Assembly (NCBI GenBank): GCA_023435565.1
Contig: JAEYRN010000069.1
Coordinates: forward strand, 60,842-124,841
Length of the DNA stretch: 64,000 nt
DNA from: Bacillota bacterium
GTDB lineage: Bacteria > Bacillota > UBA4882 > UBA8346
Direction: 5' to 3'
In this document: one piece after another, positions 33,548 to 43,341 of the stretch
How positions within the stretch are numbered: the first letter of the stretch is position 1
Layout of the letters: each line of letters starts with the position of its first letter
Position numbers and translations under genes: made by a program
Notes under the pieces: model-generated
The model's input: only the letters and a program-made list of their open reading frames with translations
Database searches by the model: none
Told to the model about the DNA's origin: nothing

Positions 33548-35332
33548 TTAATTTTTAGATTCCACCTCTTTAAACACTCCCAAAGTCTCCAACAGCTCTC
33601 GGGCTGGAGTAATAACGCCAGTTTTAAAATTATCGTAAATTACAAATCCGGGTTTAGCCCCCGGCGGTTTCTTTACATATTTTCTTTGGGTATAGTCAAC
33701 TGGAACTTTGGTAGATTCCCGGGCTTTTGAGAAGTAAACCGCAAGTTGGCAGGCAAAGTTTAAGGTTTCGTCATCCACGGCATTTCCGGGATTAGGGCGG
33801 AGGATCACATGAGAACCGGGGATTTTTTGGGTATGGAACCACCAGTCAGTCGGGTCGGCGATTTTAAAGGTTAGCCGGTCATTTTGGAGATTGTTTCTTC
33901 CCACTAACAAGACATGTCCGGCAGGAGTATTAAATTGCCTCGGTTCAGCCGGGGCTTCTTTCTTTTTGGAAAGGTTATTCCGTTTCGCTGGTTTGTTAGT
34001 TGCCAAGTCCCATTCTTCCTGGATTAGTTTTAAGTCAGCCGGATTCACGGCATTAAGAATCATCGTTTCAATGCTTTCCAGGTAGTCAAGGCTTTCTTTG
34101 GTTTTCTTAATCTGTTCGGCGATAGCCAGTTGCCCTTTTTTCGCTTTTTGGTATTTTTTGAAATAATGTTGGGCATTTTCCCAAACCGAAAGTGCCGGGT
34201 TGAGCTGTATTTCGACTTCCGAATAATTGATGTCGTAATGATTGGTTAAACGGGCTACTTTGCTTCCTTTTTTAATTTGGGAGCCGTAAGTAGTAAGTAA
34301 TTCCCCCAGGATTCGCCATTCTTCGCCTTGTTCGGCCTGGGCGGCTTCGTTTTCTTGTTTGCTAAGTTTAGTTCGGGTCTTTTCCAGTATTCCGCCGACT
34401 TTTTTTGATAATTTTTTTTTAATTTCAAGAAAACGTTCATTTTCCTGTCGGTTGCCAAAGATTTCGGCTACTGCGCGGTTAATCCACGGGACCGGTTTAA
34501 CGGTCATTCCCGTTTCCGGGTAACGAATCGGTAAGGCTGAACAATCCATCATCCTGCCTTCGGCAGTATAAAGAGAACAAGGGTCAAACTCTCCGTTAGT
34601 TATGAAATCCGCCATTTGTCGGAATGAATCGTAAAGGTTGGCGAAGTCGGTTTCGGTATATTGATTGCAGGGAAGATCCAGTTTTATACCAGCGTCTTTG
34701 TTTATTTCATTGACAATTATTGCGGAAAGTCCGTACCAGTGTTTTAGTAAAAATTTAGCGGGGGTAACCTCCGGCGGAACTTGGGCGGCCAGGTTAATAA
34801 AATCAGACTGACTGAGTGTAACCGGCTGCCAGCGGCCTCCGGTTGAAGGAAATTCATATTTAAGATCGATCGCCAGTTCCCTCTCATCGCGGGGACCGCT
34901 GCTTTTACGCCAGAGATCGATGATAATGCCGTTTTGGTCGGTAATAATCATATTAGCGCTTTTCCCGGTGAGTTCCAGGTAAATGACTTTTTCAGCTAAA
35001 CCAATCGATTCCTCATAAACTTCAAAGGTCAGCTTAACGATTCTTTCAAAAGGTATTGCTACGGCTTGAATCAGCTTGGAGCCTGAAAAATGTTTTCGGA
35101 GCGATAGTCCAAACAAAGAGAGGTTGGGATAGGTTTCGGCTTTACCTTCGAAAAGATGAAGCCGGGCATAACGGGAACTTAACGAGAATAATAGTTTGAA
35201 AGAGTGGCCCATTCCGTAACAAGACAGAACGAATTCATCGGTATACGTTTGGTTAACCCGATCGATTTTAACCGGGAGTAAAGCGTTTATTTCTGCAGCA
35301 ACCGCTGCAAATAATGGTGCGTCCAGCGGCAT
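33548..35332 (-). CDS. rqcH: Rqc2-type NFACT family protein (RqcH)
   Basis: 594 aa. Start: ATG 35332 with GGAGG upstream; a longer frame to 35446 is not needed. N-terminal NFACT-N domain (MPLDAPLFAAVAAEINALLPVKIDRVNQ), helix-hairpin-helix and coiled-coil middle, and the NFACT-R domain (GHVLLVGRNNLQNDRLT...DWWFHTQKIPGSHVIL). Known: the bacterial Rqc2 homolog RqcH binds stalled 50S-peptidyl-tRNA and adds alanine tails; older annotation calls it fibronectin-binding protein. The residues DR and the DWWFH motif associated with activity are present. No neighbouring rqcP gene is seen. Confidence 0.92.
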   Translation of the reverse strand: MPLDAPLFAAVAAEINALLPVKIDRVNQTYTDEFVLSCYGMGHSFKLLFSLSSRYARLHLFEGKAETYPNLSLFGLSLRKHFSGSKLIQAVAIPFERIVKLTFEVYEESIGLAEKVIYLELTGKSANMIITDQNGIIIDLWRKSSGPRDERELAIDLKYEFPSTGGRWQPVTLSQSDFINLAAQVPPEVTPAKFLLKHWYGLSAIIVNEINKDAGIKLDLPCNQYTETDFANLYDSFRQMADFITNGEFDPCSLYTAEGRMMDCSALPIRYPETGMTVKPVPWINRAVAEIFGNRQENERFLEIKKKLSKKVGGILEKTRTKLSKQENEAAQAEQGEEWRILGELLTTYGSQIKKGSKVARLTNHYDINYSEVEIQLNPALSVWENAQHYFKKYQKAKKGQLAIAEQIKKTKESLDYLESIETMILNAVNPADLKLIQEEWDLATNKPAKRNNLSKKKEAPAEPRQFNTPAGHVLLVGRNNLQNDRLTFKIADPTDWWFHTQKIPGSHVILRPNPGNAVDDETLNFACQLAVYFSKARESTKVPVDYTQRKYVKKPPGAKPGFVIYDNFKTGVITPARELLETLGVFKEVESKN

Positions 35333-35385
35333 AGAGAACCTCCATATATAGTAGTCAATTGTTAGAAGCCAGCCCAAGAGGCTTT

Positions 35386-35623
35386 GTTCACAGTTCACAG
35401 TTAAATAAATCCGGGGGGTGCTTAGGGTTTTGTTCCCAGTAAGCAAATAATTAGGGTGTTGCTCTTAGTCTCGTTCCCTGTTCCCAGTTATTTTTAAGTG
35501 ATTTCCTCTGGTTTCGTTCCCGGTGTTCCAGTCTCAACTGGTAACTAGCATCAGAGCTTAACTATCAGTTATGAACTAGCCTTAAAACAAACCCTCGTTT
35601 TTGAACTGGGAACGAGCCCTAAT
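35386..35623. repeat. Dispersed word repeat R3, copy 1 (GAACTGGGAAC)
   Basis: 427-bp spacer between divergent NFACT and P-ATPase genes. Words GTTCACAGTTCACAG, TCGTTCCCTGTTCCCAG, AACTGGTAACTAGCATC, GAACTGGGAACGAGCC and others occur in an order that is partly shared with 53586-53783, including AACAAATAATT-type and CTGGTAACTA-CATC phrases. No gene. Confidence 0.75.
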
Positions 35624-35759
35624 CTTCTGGCCCCTCAACAGCTGTCTTCTGCTTTATTGTATCCGTGTCTCTTCTCATCGTCAACATTTTTCCCCGCCAT
35701 TGGTCTGCCGTATTTTACTCAAACATAAGATTGTAGAGACAAAATTGGAGGGTTAAAAG

Positions 35760-38489
35760 ATGAGCAACTGGTTTAATTGGAGTTCCGAACAGGTGGTTAA
35801 GGTGTTATCCACTAATCTGCAACGCGGTTTAACCTCATCTGAGGCGAGCAGGCGGTTACTGGAGGTAGGCCATAACCAAATTTGCGCCGCACCGAAAATT
35901 TCGCCTTGGCGAATTTTTTTGGGTCAGTTTACCGATTTTATGGTCTTGGTCTTAATCGGGGCTGCGATTGTCTCCGGTTTGTTGGGAGAAAAAGAGGATG
36001 CGCTGACGATAATCGCAATTATAATTTTAAATGCTATATTAGGTTTTTTTCAAGAATATCGGGCGGAAAAATCATTAGAAGCCCTTAAAGAATTAACCTC
36101 GCCTTTAGCCCATGTTTGGCGTGATGGAAAAGTTCAAAGGGTTCCTGCAAAAGAATTAGTCCCCGGGGATATCATGGTATTGGAAAGTGGGGACCGAGTT
36201 CCGGCCGATGGCCGGGTTGTGGAAGTAATAGATTTGGAAGTAAACGAAGCTACTTTGACCGGAGAATCAATGGCAGTAGCCAAGATGAAAGAGGTTTTAC
36301 AGGAATCAAATCCTGTCCTGGGAGATCAGCGGAATATGGTCTTTGCCGGAACGGTTATTAATAGCGGCCGAGGTAAGGCAGTGGTTTCCGCCACTGGAAT
36401 GAAGACCGAGATTGGTAAAATAGCCGGAATGATTAGTCAAGCTGAAGATGAAGCCACTCCCCTTCAAAAAAGATTAGAACAATTGGGACAATGGCTGGTT
36501 GTTCTTTGTCTTGGAGTTTGCGCAATGGTAGGGACCATGGGAGTATTACGAGGGGAGCCGCCCAGGCAAATGTTTTTGGCAGCAGTTAGTCTAGCGGTGG
36601 CGGCTATTCCGGAAGGATTACCGGCAATTGTCACAATTGCGCTGGCAATAGGTGTCCAAAAAATGATTAAACGAAAAGCCATCATCAGAAAATTACCGGC
36701 AGTAGAAACTCTTGGTTGTGCTACTGTAATTTGTTCCGATAAAACCGGGACTTTAACTCAGAACAAATTGACGGTTACCAAAGTCTGGGCTGGACAGCAA
36801 GAATCAATTATACCTAAAATAAACGAACAAGTAAGGAATGAGGTAAAATTATCACCCGCAATGGAACGACTGTTGGAAATTGGGGTTTTATGTAATAATG
36901 CTCAATTAGAAAAAGAAGGAAAGGAAAAGAACTATAACTATAAAGTAATCGGTGATCCAACCGAGGGGGCTATTTTGGTTGCTGCCGGCGTTTACACTAT
37001 AATTTGCAACGAAATACAGAAAAAGTACCGGCGGGAAGGGGAAATTCCATTTAGTTCCGAACGGAAACGGATGGGAGTATGGGTTAAAGATGTTGAAGGT
37101 AATCGTTGGTTAATGGTTAAAGGCGCTGCTGATGTTATCTTAGAGCGTTCCACTTATCTTCAAATGGTTGAGGGAATAGTCCCTCTCAATCCCCAATTGA
37201 AACTAAAGATCAAGCAACAAATTGAAGCTTGGGGCACTGAGGCTTTAAGAGTATTGGCTTTTGCCTATCGTCGGGCTGGCTCCGGTGAAATTAATGATGC
37301 TACTATTGGTGACCCGGAGAATGGTTTAATCTTTACCGGTTTAATGGGAATGACGGATCCACCAAGAAACGAATCAAAATTGGCGATTGAAAAATCAAGA
37401 CGGGCGGGGATAGGAGTCAAGATGATTACCGGGGACTATCCCCGTACTGCAGCAGCAATTGGGAAACAAATCTCACTATTAAGACCGCGGGGGAAAATAA
37501 TAACCGGAGCGGAACTGGACCAACTTTCCGAAGAGGAACTGGCGGAGGTTGTTGCTGACATTGACATATTTGCTCGGGTCTCCCCACACCATAAGTTAAG
37601 AGTAGTTAAGGCTTTAAAACGAAACGGGGAAGTTGTCGCCATGACCGGTGACGGGGTTAACGACGCTCCGGCTATTAAAGAATCAGACATTGGAGTGGCG
37701 ATGGGGATTAGCGGTACAGATGTGACCAAGGAAGCATCATCGATGGTAATAGCCGATGATAATTTTGCAACCATTGTGGCTGCTGTGGAAGAAGGGCGTA
37801 CTATTTATGATAATATCCGGAAATTCATTCGTTATTTGTTGAGTTGCAACACAGGAGAGATTTTAACCATGTGCGGCGGAATATTGTTGGGCTTACCGTT
37901 TCCATTACTACCAATTCAAGTATTATGGGTAAATTTGGTAACTGACGGTTTGCCGGCAATAGCTTTGGGACTGGATCCGGCGGAACCCGGGGCCATGTCC
38001 CGCTCTCCCCGACCGCCTGAAGAAGGTATTTTTAGCAGGGGTTTGGGATGGAAGATAATTCTACAAGGATTTTTAATCGGCGGTGCCACTCTGGCGGTTT
38101 ATCTAATTCAATTGCGGGGGGGCAACAGTTTAGCGTCGGCAAGAACGGCAGCATTCGCCACTTTGGTTTTTGCACAATTATTTTTCGTTTTTCAATGCCG
38201 CTCGGAGCACCGGAGTTTCTTAGAGAATAATCCGTTTCAAAACCCATATTTGTTAGGAGCGGTGGCAATTTCTATTCTGATGCAAATTGGAGTAACTTAT
38301 TTACCTTGGTTGCAAAGAATTTTTTACACCACTCCGTTAAATGAAAAAGACTGGTTCTTATTGTTGTTTGCCGCTAGCTTGGCAACTTTATGCGGCGATT
38401 TGATCTTTAGGTTTAGGAAAATTATTCGGAAACATTTGGCTATCTTTCATTGGAATACGAATAGGGCTGGAAGTCCGGTGGTAAAATAG
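35760..38489 (+). CDS. Calcium-transporting P-type (P2A) ATPase
   Basis: 909 aa, SERCA/PMR1-like. ATP-driven export of Ca2+ (or another divalent cation). Conserved TGES loop (about residue 167), phosphorylation site DKTGTLT (Asp about 327), hinge GDGVND, and the ion-site residues in membrane helices: PEGLPA (helix 4), CNTGEI (helix 5), NLVTDGLPA (helix 6), the set associated with Ca2+ in SERCA. N-terminal cation-ATPase domain (WSSEQVVKVLSTNLQRGL). Ten membrane helices expected. GGAGGG precedes the ATG. Single gene; its transcript may run into the next three genes. Confidence 0.94.
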   Translation: MSNWFNWSSEQVVKVLSTNLQRGLTSSEASRRLLEVGHNQICAAPKISPWRIFLGQFTDFMVLVLIGAAIVSGLLGEKEDALTIIAIIILNAILGFFQEYRAEKSLEALKELTSPLAHVWRDGKVQRVPAKELVPGDIMVLESGDRVPADGRVVEVIDLEVNEATLTGESMAVAKMKEVLQESNPVLGDQRNMVFAGTVINSGRGKAVVSATGMKTEIGKIAGMISQAEDEATPLQKRLEQLGQWLVVLCLGVCAMVGTMGVLRGEPPRQMFLAAVSLAVAAIPEGLPAIVTIALAIGVQKMIKRKAIIRKLPAVETLGCATVICSDKTGTLTQNKLTVTKVWAGQQESIIPKINEQVRNEVKLSPAMERLLEIGVLCNNAQLEKEGKEKNYNYKVIGDPTEGAILVAAGVYTIICNEIQKKYRREGEIPFSSERKRMGVWVKDVEGNRWLMVKGAADVILERSTYLQMVEGIVPLNPQLKLKIKQQIEAWGTEALRVLAFAYRRAGSGEINDATIGDPENGLIFTGLMGMTDPPRNESKLAIEKSRRAGIGVKMITGDYPRTAAAIGKQISLLRPRGKIITGAELDQLSEEELAEVVADIDIFARVSPHHKLRVVKALKRNGEVVAMTGDGVNDAPAIKESDIGVAMGISGTDVTKEASSMVIADDNFATIVAAVEEGRTIYDNIRKFIRYLLSCNTGEILTMCGGILLGLPFPLLPIQVLWVNLVTDGLPAIALGLDPAEPGAMSRSPRPPEEGIFSRGLGWKIILQGFLIGGATLAVYLIQLRGGNSLASARTAAFATLVFAQLFFVFQCRSEHRSFLENNPFQNPYLLGAVAISILMQIGVTYLPWLQRIFYTTPLNEKDWFLLLFAASLATLCGDLIFRFRKIIRKHLAIFHWNTNRAGSPVVK

Positions 38490-38504
38490 GCACGGGGTGA
38501 CTCT

Positions 38505-39191
38505 GTGGTTGAACTTGCATTATTTATTGGAATAATTTGTCTGTTTTTCTTTTTACCGGTTCAATTCAGATTTTATTACCAAAAGGTCGCCTGGGATGAT
38601 ACTTTGGTAATGGAAATGACTTTTCTCAATGGTTTATTGAAACGAGAGCGCAAGGTAAGTCTATTGAAACCGACTTCCGAAGGGATAAAAGTCCAAGAAA
38701 AACTCTCCGGTAAATGGTTTTTTAAAAGGAAAAAGCAAATAATTAAAAAGGTGGCGCCTTATCAAGGAAATTCCCGCGGTTTGCGGGAATTTTTACACCG
38801 TTACCGCCATTTTGGTTTGGGGGTAACTTTTTTAAGTTATTTTATTCCTGCCCACTATCACCATTGGTTATTGATTGCGGAAAGGCTGGAAAAAAGAGGT
38901 TCATTTCATCGATTTGTTTGGATTACAAGGTTGGGATTGGGCCAGCCTGCGGCAACCGCTGTTCTTTATGGGTTAATTTGGGGTTTAAAGTCAGGGATAA
39001 TCCAAACCCTGCATCAGAAATTCCGCTTCGTTAAGAAACCAGAGATAAAGGTGATGGCGGATTATCAAGGGGTAAGATTGGATACCCTCTTCGATTGTAT
39101 ATTCCGTGTTAAACTAGGCTATATTATTATTGCTTCTTTCTTGGAATATTGGCGTCATCGTATGATGAAGGGAGGTGTCGGAATTGAATGA
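38505..39191 (+). CDS. DUF2953 domain-containing protein
   Basis: 228 aa, start GTG. An N-terminal membrane segment (LALFIGIICLFFFLPVQF) is followed by a basic soluble part and a second hydrophobic region near 155-175 (PAATAVLYGLIWGL). DUF2953 proteins are often found next to gerW (ytfJ) in spore formers, as here, and their function is unknown. It overlaps the gerW frame by 8 bp. Confidence 0.85.
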   Translation: MVELALFIGIICLFFFLPVQFRFYYQKVAWDDTLVMEMTFLNGLLKRERKVSLLKPTSEGIKVQEKLSGKWFFKRKKQIIKKVAPYQGNSRGLREFLHRYRHFGLGVTFLSYFIPAHYHHWLLIAERLEKRGSFHRFVWITRLGLGQPAATAVLYGLIWGLKSGIIQTLHQKFRFVKKPEIKVMADYQGVRLDTLFDCIFRVKLGYIIIASFLEYWRHRMMKGGVGIE

Positions 39192-39609
39192 CCATCCGAT
39201 CGAAGGTTTAATGAAAACGGCCATGGAAAATATAAAAGAAATGGTCGATGTTAACACAATTTTGGGAGATCCGGTAGAGACCCCTGATGGGAGTGTAATT
39301 GTACCAATATCTAGAGTCACTTTTGGATTTGCCGCAGGTGGCAGCGAGTTTGAAACAATAACGGCTAAGCCTAAAGAAAAGGACCGGAATCAGGAAGTTA
39401 CTGCCGATGTAGATAAACATCCATTTGGTGGTGGTAGTGGAGCGGGAATAACAATTAACCCGGTAGCTTTTTTAGTGGTTGGTAAGGAACAAATTAAATT
39501 ATTACCCGTAGAAAGCAATGTTTTAGTGGACCGCATCCTAGATTCGGCTCCCCAATTACTCGATAAAATACAGAATATGATAAGTCCTAGGCCAAAAGAA
39601 ATGCATTGA
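39184..39609 (+). CDS. ytfJ: GerW family sporulation protein (YtfJ)
   Basis: 141 aa. Start TTG 39184 with AAGGGAGG eight bases upstream; the residues then read MNDHPIEGLMKTAMENIKEMVDVNTILGDPVETPDG (quoted in parts: MNDHPIEGLMKTAMENIKEM, VDVNTILGDPVETPDG), matching the family start; a GTG at 39175 overlaps the site. Gly-rich middle SGAGITINPVAFLVVG. Known: GerW is a spore germination/coat-related protein in B. subtilis, made in the forespore. Followed by a terminator. Confidence 0.92.
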   Translation: MNDHPIEGLMKTAMENIKEMVDVNTILGDPVETPDGSVIVPISRVTFGFAAGGSEFETITAKPKEKDRNQEVTADVDKHPFGGGSGAGITINPVAFLVVGKEQIKLLPVESNVLVDRILDSAPQLLDKIQNMISPRPKEMH

Positions 39610-39612
39610 ATG

Positions 39613-39633
39613 CCGCGGGTGTCCGCGGTTTTT
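39613..39633 (+). terminator. Intrinsic terminator after ytfJ
   Basis: CCGCGG - GTGT - CCGCGG with TTTTT; 4 bp after the stop codon. Confidence 0.8.
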
Positions 39634-39750
39634 CCTTTATTAGTCCAACTTTAATAACAAACTTTTCCAAATAAAAATTAAAAAACATGCAGGTATTTTA
39701 GGTGAATTTTAGAACCATATCCATAATCTTATTATTAAAGGAAGAGCAAC

Positions 39751-40875
39751 ATGAATAACAGATTAAATAAAATATTGGTCTTGGTGTTAATATTGTTGTT
39801 TATTAAAAATGGCCTGGTTTTTGCGGCGCCTCGGCCAAATTTGTCGGCCTCATCGGCAATTTTAATGGATGTTACTACCGGAAAAGTCCTATTTACAAAG
39901 AATAGTAATGAACGTAGGGCCCCCGCCAGCACCACTAAGGTTTTAACTGCTTTGGTAGCTTTGGAAAGGGGTGAAATGAATGAGATAATAACAACGAGCC
40001 AAAACGCAAGTAAAATTGATGGTTCCTCAATTTGGCTAGCTCCGGGGGAAAAACATACTTTAGAAGAACTTCTTTACGGTGTCCTATTAAGTTCGGGAAA
40101 TGATGCGTCAGTAGCAATCGCTGAGGGCTTAGCCGGTTCGGAAGCCAAATTTGCCGATTGGATGAATGAAAAAGCCCAAGCAATAGGGGCCAATGATTCA
40201 TGTTTTAAAAATAGCAACGGATTACCCGAATCGGGGCATTATTCGACAGCATATGATTTGGCCCTAATTACCCGTTATGCATTACATAATCCTGTTTTTA
40301 CAGAAATGGTTAAGACTAAAAAAAGGGCAATTACATGGCCGGGTAGGGATTATAACCGGATGATGGTAAACCACAATAAACTGCTTTGGCGTTATGAATT
40401 TGCCGATGGTGTAAAAACCGGATATACTAGACAGGCGGGAAAGTGCTTAATCGCTTCGGCTACAAAAAAAGGCCAACGGTTAATCGCTGTGGTTTTAAAC
40501 AGTAAACAAATGTATGAGGATTCAAAACACCTATTTGAATATGGTTTTAGCAATTATCAATTATTAACGGTAATCCAGTCGGAGCAAAAAATAGGTTCAA
40601 TTTCGGTAGAGGAAGGGATTGATAGTCAAGTACCGGTACTTCCGCATCGTCCGGTAACATTAGTAATTCCTAGGGGCCAGTTAGACAAGGTTGAGGTAAA
40701 AGTAGAAATTCCACAATCGATAGCTGCACCGGTGGAACGATTACAGCAAGTAGGAGAGGTAGAAGTAAAAATTGGTTCAAAATTAGTCGAAAAAATACCG
40801 GTAGTAACTGCTGTCGGTGTGCCTAGGGAAGGTTTTTGGAGGCGGCTGTGGAATTGGCTAAAATCAATGATCTAG
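39751..40875 (+). CDS. dacF: D-alanyl-D-alanine carboxypeptidase (DacF-type, S11 family)
   Basis: 374 aa. Signal peptide (LVLVLILLFIKNGLVFAAP). S11 active-site motifs: ASTTKVLTAL (SxxK, about residue 59), SSGNDASVA (SxN, about residue 113), and DGVKTGYT (KTG, about residue 224). C-terminal PBP5-C domain with beta strands after about residue 270, and an amphipathic end (GFWRRLWNWLKSMI) that may hold it to the membrane. Trims peptidoglycan side chains; next to gerW this fits a spore-cortex role, but a vegetative role is possible. It lies 141 bp after ytfJ, behind a terminator, so it has its own transcription. Confidence 0.92.
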   Translation: MNNRLNKILVLVLILLFIKNGLVFAAPRPNLSASSAILMDVTTGKVLFTKNSNERRAPASTTKVLTALVALERGEMNEIITTSQNASKIDGSSIWLAPGEKHTLEELLYGVLLSSGNDASVAIAEGLAGSEAKFADWMNEKAQAIGANDSCFKNSNGLPESGHYSTAYDLALITRYALHNPVFTEMVKTKKRAITWPGRDYNRMMVNHNKLLWRYEFADGVKTGYTRQAGKCLIASATKKGQRLIAVVLNSKQMYEDSKHLFEYGFSNYQLLTVIQSEQKIGSISVEEGIDSQVPVLPHRPVTLVIPRGQLDKVEVKVEIPQSIAAPVERLQQVGEVEVKIGSKLVEKIPVVTAVGVPREGFWRRLWNWLKSMI

Positions 40876-41003
40876 CTTTTAGCCGTTGGCTGTTAGCTTT
40901 TAGTTTTGGGGTTTTGCTCTTCGGTCTAAAAGACTAACTGATAAAAGCCAAAAGCCAGTAGCCAATAGCTAGCGGTTAGTAGCAAATATCCAACAACCAA
41001 TAG
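40876..41003. repeat. Dispersed word repeat R4, copy 1 (TTGGCTATTAGC type)
   Basis: Starts right at the dacF stop. Phrases AGCTTTTAGCCGTTGGCTGTTAGC and complementary GCCAAAAGCCAGTAGCCAATAGC (both quoted as parts: AGCTTTTAGCC, GTTGGCTGTTAGC; AAAAGCCAGTAGCC, AATAGCTAGCGG) make a large imperfect palindrome. A second copy is at 48901-48999. Confidence 0.75.
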
Positions 41004-41005
41004 TC

Positions 41006-41034
41006 TTGACTAATGCTAACAGCGGTGCTATAAT
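41006..41034 (+). promoter_or_regulatory. Promoter of tRNA-Leu
   Basis: TTGACT, 17-base spacer, perfect TATAAT; ends 12 bases before the mature tRNA. Confidence 0.8.
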
Positions 41035-41046
41035 CTTTATACGTGC

Positions 41047-41128
41047 GCGAGAGTGGCGGAATGGCAGACGCGCTAGACTTAGGATCTAGTGGGCAACCGT
41101 GCGGGTTCAAGTCCCGCCTCTCGCACCA
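41047..41128 (+). tRNA. tRNA-Leu (anticodon TAG)
   Basis: 82 nt with encoded CCA. Acceptor arm GCGAGAG / CTCTCGC is fully paired. Anticodon arm CTAGA-CTTAGGA-TCTAG with TAG at 41080-41082. T arm has GGTTCAAGTCC. The variable arm is long, as in class II tRNAs. Confidence 0.96.
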
Positions 41129-41198
41129 TATTAAACTAATATTTATATTATTAGTATTGACAACTACCTCCGAGAAAGATATTATTTTGATTAGTATT

Positions 41199-41224
41199 AA
41201 CCCCTAAATGGGGTTTATTTTGTT
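41199..41224 (+). terminator. Intrinsic terminator after tRNA-Leu
   Basis: AACCCC - TAAAT - GGGGTT followed by TATTTTGTT. Confidence 0.7.
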
Positions 41225-41392
41225 AAATGGTCGTGAGATCATAAGGAATGTTTAACATACCTAAGATAAGTCAATGATGTATTATCATAACTAAAAGAAA
41301 AGGATTTTTAAAACAAATTGTCGAAATGCTGTTAGTGGGGAAAGAAAATCTAACGGTAAACATATAATAGTACAGATTCAGGAGGAGCATAA

Positions 41393-42700
41393 ATGCAGTT
41401 TAACTTGGAGAAGCTAGACAAGAATTTTGTCGCCTTGGAGATTACGGTGAACACGGAGGAGATCGAAGAGGCGCTAGCTGAAAGCTATAAAAGGGTCGTT
41501 AAGAAAGTAAATATTCCCGGTTTTCGTAAAGGTCACATTCCAAGGGCTATTTTAGAAAAACAATTTGGCAAAGAAGTTTTATATGAGGAAGCTATTGATA
41601 TCGTCCTCCCGAAAGGATATCTTAAAGCATTAGAAGAATATAAACTAGAACCGATTGATCAACCAAAGTTAGATGTGAAGGAACCTTTTGAGGCAGGGAA
41701 GCCATTTGTTTTTAAAGCAACGGTGGAAGTGGTGCCTGAAGTAAAATTAGGCAAATATAAAGGGTTGGAAGTAGAAAAGGTCAATGCGGAAGTAAAAGAG
41801 GAACAAATTGCCGAAAGACTGGCCTCTCTGCAAGAACGCCATGCCGAACTGGTATTAAGTGATAAGAAGAACCTTGAAAAAGGAGATTTTGCCATTATTG
41901 ATTTTGAAGGATATATTGACGGCCAACCTTTCTCGGGAGGAGCAGCCCAAGCATATTCGTTGGAAATTGGATCGGGTAGTTTTATTGCTGGTTTTGAAGA
42001 ACAATTAACTGGTATGGAGGTCGGCACCTCTAAAGATGTAAAGGTTACCTTCCCAAGTGATTATCCAAGGGAGGATTTGGGTGGGAAAGAAGCTGTTTTT
42101 AAAGTATCTTTAAAAGAAATTAAAGTTAAAGAGATCCCTGCGGCTGATGATGATTTTGCTCAAAGTATTGGTAATTTTGAAACTATTGATGCTTTGAAGG
42201 CCGACTTGAGGGAAAAAATGACTGAATGGGCCAAACAAGAAGCAGATAGTAACTTTGCGCAAGCTGCGGTCAGCAAGGCCGTTGATAATGCCAAGATTGA
42301 GGTACCAGATACTTTAGTCAAACGCGAAATGGACGAATTACTTCATCGTTTTGAACACAACTTGGCTTACCAAGGTTTGAATTTGGATCAGTATCTTAAT
42401 TATACCAAAAAAACTAATGAAGAAGTTTTGGAAGATTTTCGGCCGGAAGCCATCAAAAGGGTAAAAACCGATTTGGTGTTGAGTAATATTGCCGAAACCG
42501 AAAATTTAGAAGTTACCGAGGAAGAATTAAATGAAAAACTGGTAGAGCTGGCTGATCGTTATCAACAAAAAAGCGCAGCAAAACTCAGAGAATCGTTAGA
42601 AGGCAAGGGTCAGTTAGGTTCAATCAAACAAGCAATTTTACTGGAGAAAGCTGCTGATTTTATTAAGGAAAACACCAAAGCGATTGAAGTTGAAAAATAG
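41393..42700 (+). CDS. tig: Trigger factor
   Basis: 435 aa. Ribosome-binding N-terminus with the tail signature NIPGFRKGHIPRAILEKQFG (about residues 36-56), the PPIase domain (KGDFAIIDFEGYIDGQPFSGG...), and the helical C-terminal chaperone part. Binds nascent chains at the exit tunnel. AGGAGG precedes the ATG. First gene of tig-clpP-clpX, a widespread order. Confidence 0.96.
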   Translation: MQFNLEKLDKNFVALEITVNTEEIEEALAESYKRVVKKVNIPGFRKGHIPRAILEKQFGKEVLYEEAIDIVLPKGYLKALEEYKLEPIDQPKLDVKEPFEAGKPFVFKATVEVVPEVKLGKYKGLEVEKVNAEVKEEQIAERLASLQERHAELVLSDKKNLEKGDFAIIDFEGYIDGQPFSGGAAQAYSLEIGSGSFIAGFEEQLTGMEVGTSKDVKVTFPSDYPREDLGGKEAVFKVSLKEIKVKEIPAADDDFAQSIGNFETIDALKADLREKMTEWAKQEADSNFAQAAVSKAVDNAKIEVPDTLVKREMDELLHRFEHNLAYQGLNLDQYLNYTKKTNEEVLEDFRPEAIKRVKTDLVLSNIAETENLEVTEEELNEKLVELADRYQQKSAAKLRESLEGKGQLGSIKQAILLEKAADFIKENTKAIEVEK

Positions 42701-42718
42701 AACCGGAGGATGATTAAT

Positions 42719-43306
42719 TTGAATTTGGTACCAATGGTTGTTGAACAAACTAATCGCGGGGAACGCGCCTATGATATTTTTTCCCGTTTATTGAAAGACC
42801 GGATTGTCTTTTTGGGCGGTCCGATTGACGACAACCTGTCTAATTTGGTCATTGCTCAATTACTATTCCTGGCAAGCGAGGACCCGGAAAAGGATATCAA
42901 TTTGTATATAAACAGCCCCGGCGGGGTAGTCTATTCCGGCCTTGCAATTTACGATACCATTCAGTATATTCAGCCGCAGGTGGTAACGACTTGTGTGGGG
43001 ATCGCCGCCAGTATGGCAGCGATATTATTAGCGGCAGGAGCCAAGGGTAAACGGTTTGCTTTACCAAATTCAAGAGTAATGATTCACCAACCCCATGGCG
43101 GTGCTGAAGGTCAGGCTGTTGATATTGATATTCAAGCGCGGGAAATCTTAAGATTACGGGAGATTGGCAACCAAATTCTAGCCAAACATACCGGCCAACC
43201 TGTTGAAAAGATTGAACGGGATATTGACCGCAACTATTGGATGTCTGCAGCGGAAGCCAAGGAATATGGATTAGTAGATGAGATTTTTATCAGTAAAAAG
43301 AAGTAA
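42719..43306 (+). CDS. clpP: ATP-dependent Clp protease proteolytic subunit
   Basis: 195 aa from TTG 42719, with GGAGG nine bases upstream; an ATG at 42710 would touch the site. The resulting N-terminus MNLVPMVVEQTNRGERAYDI is the family form. Catalytic Ser in GIAASMAAILLAAG, His in RVMIHQPHGG, Asp in IERDIDRNYWMSA. Forms the 14-mer peptidase with ClpX. Confidence 0.96.
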   Translation: MNLVPMVVEQTNRGERAYDIFSRLLKDRIVFLGGPIDDNLSNLVIAQLLFLASEDPEKDINLYINSPGGVVYSGLAIYDTIQYIQPQVVTTCVGIAASMAAILLAAGAKGKRFALPNSRVMIHQPHGGAEGQAVDIDIQAREILRLREIGNQILAKHTGQPVEKIERDIDRNYWMSAAEAKEYGLVDEIFISKKK

Positions 43307-43341
43307 AAGACCCGGGAATTATTCCGAAATGAGGTGAGATT

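Noticed and set aside
35386..35623. CRISPR-like array of short repeats
   Set aside because: Words are degenerate, unequal in spacing and inverted; there are no regular spacers and no cas genes.
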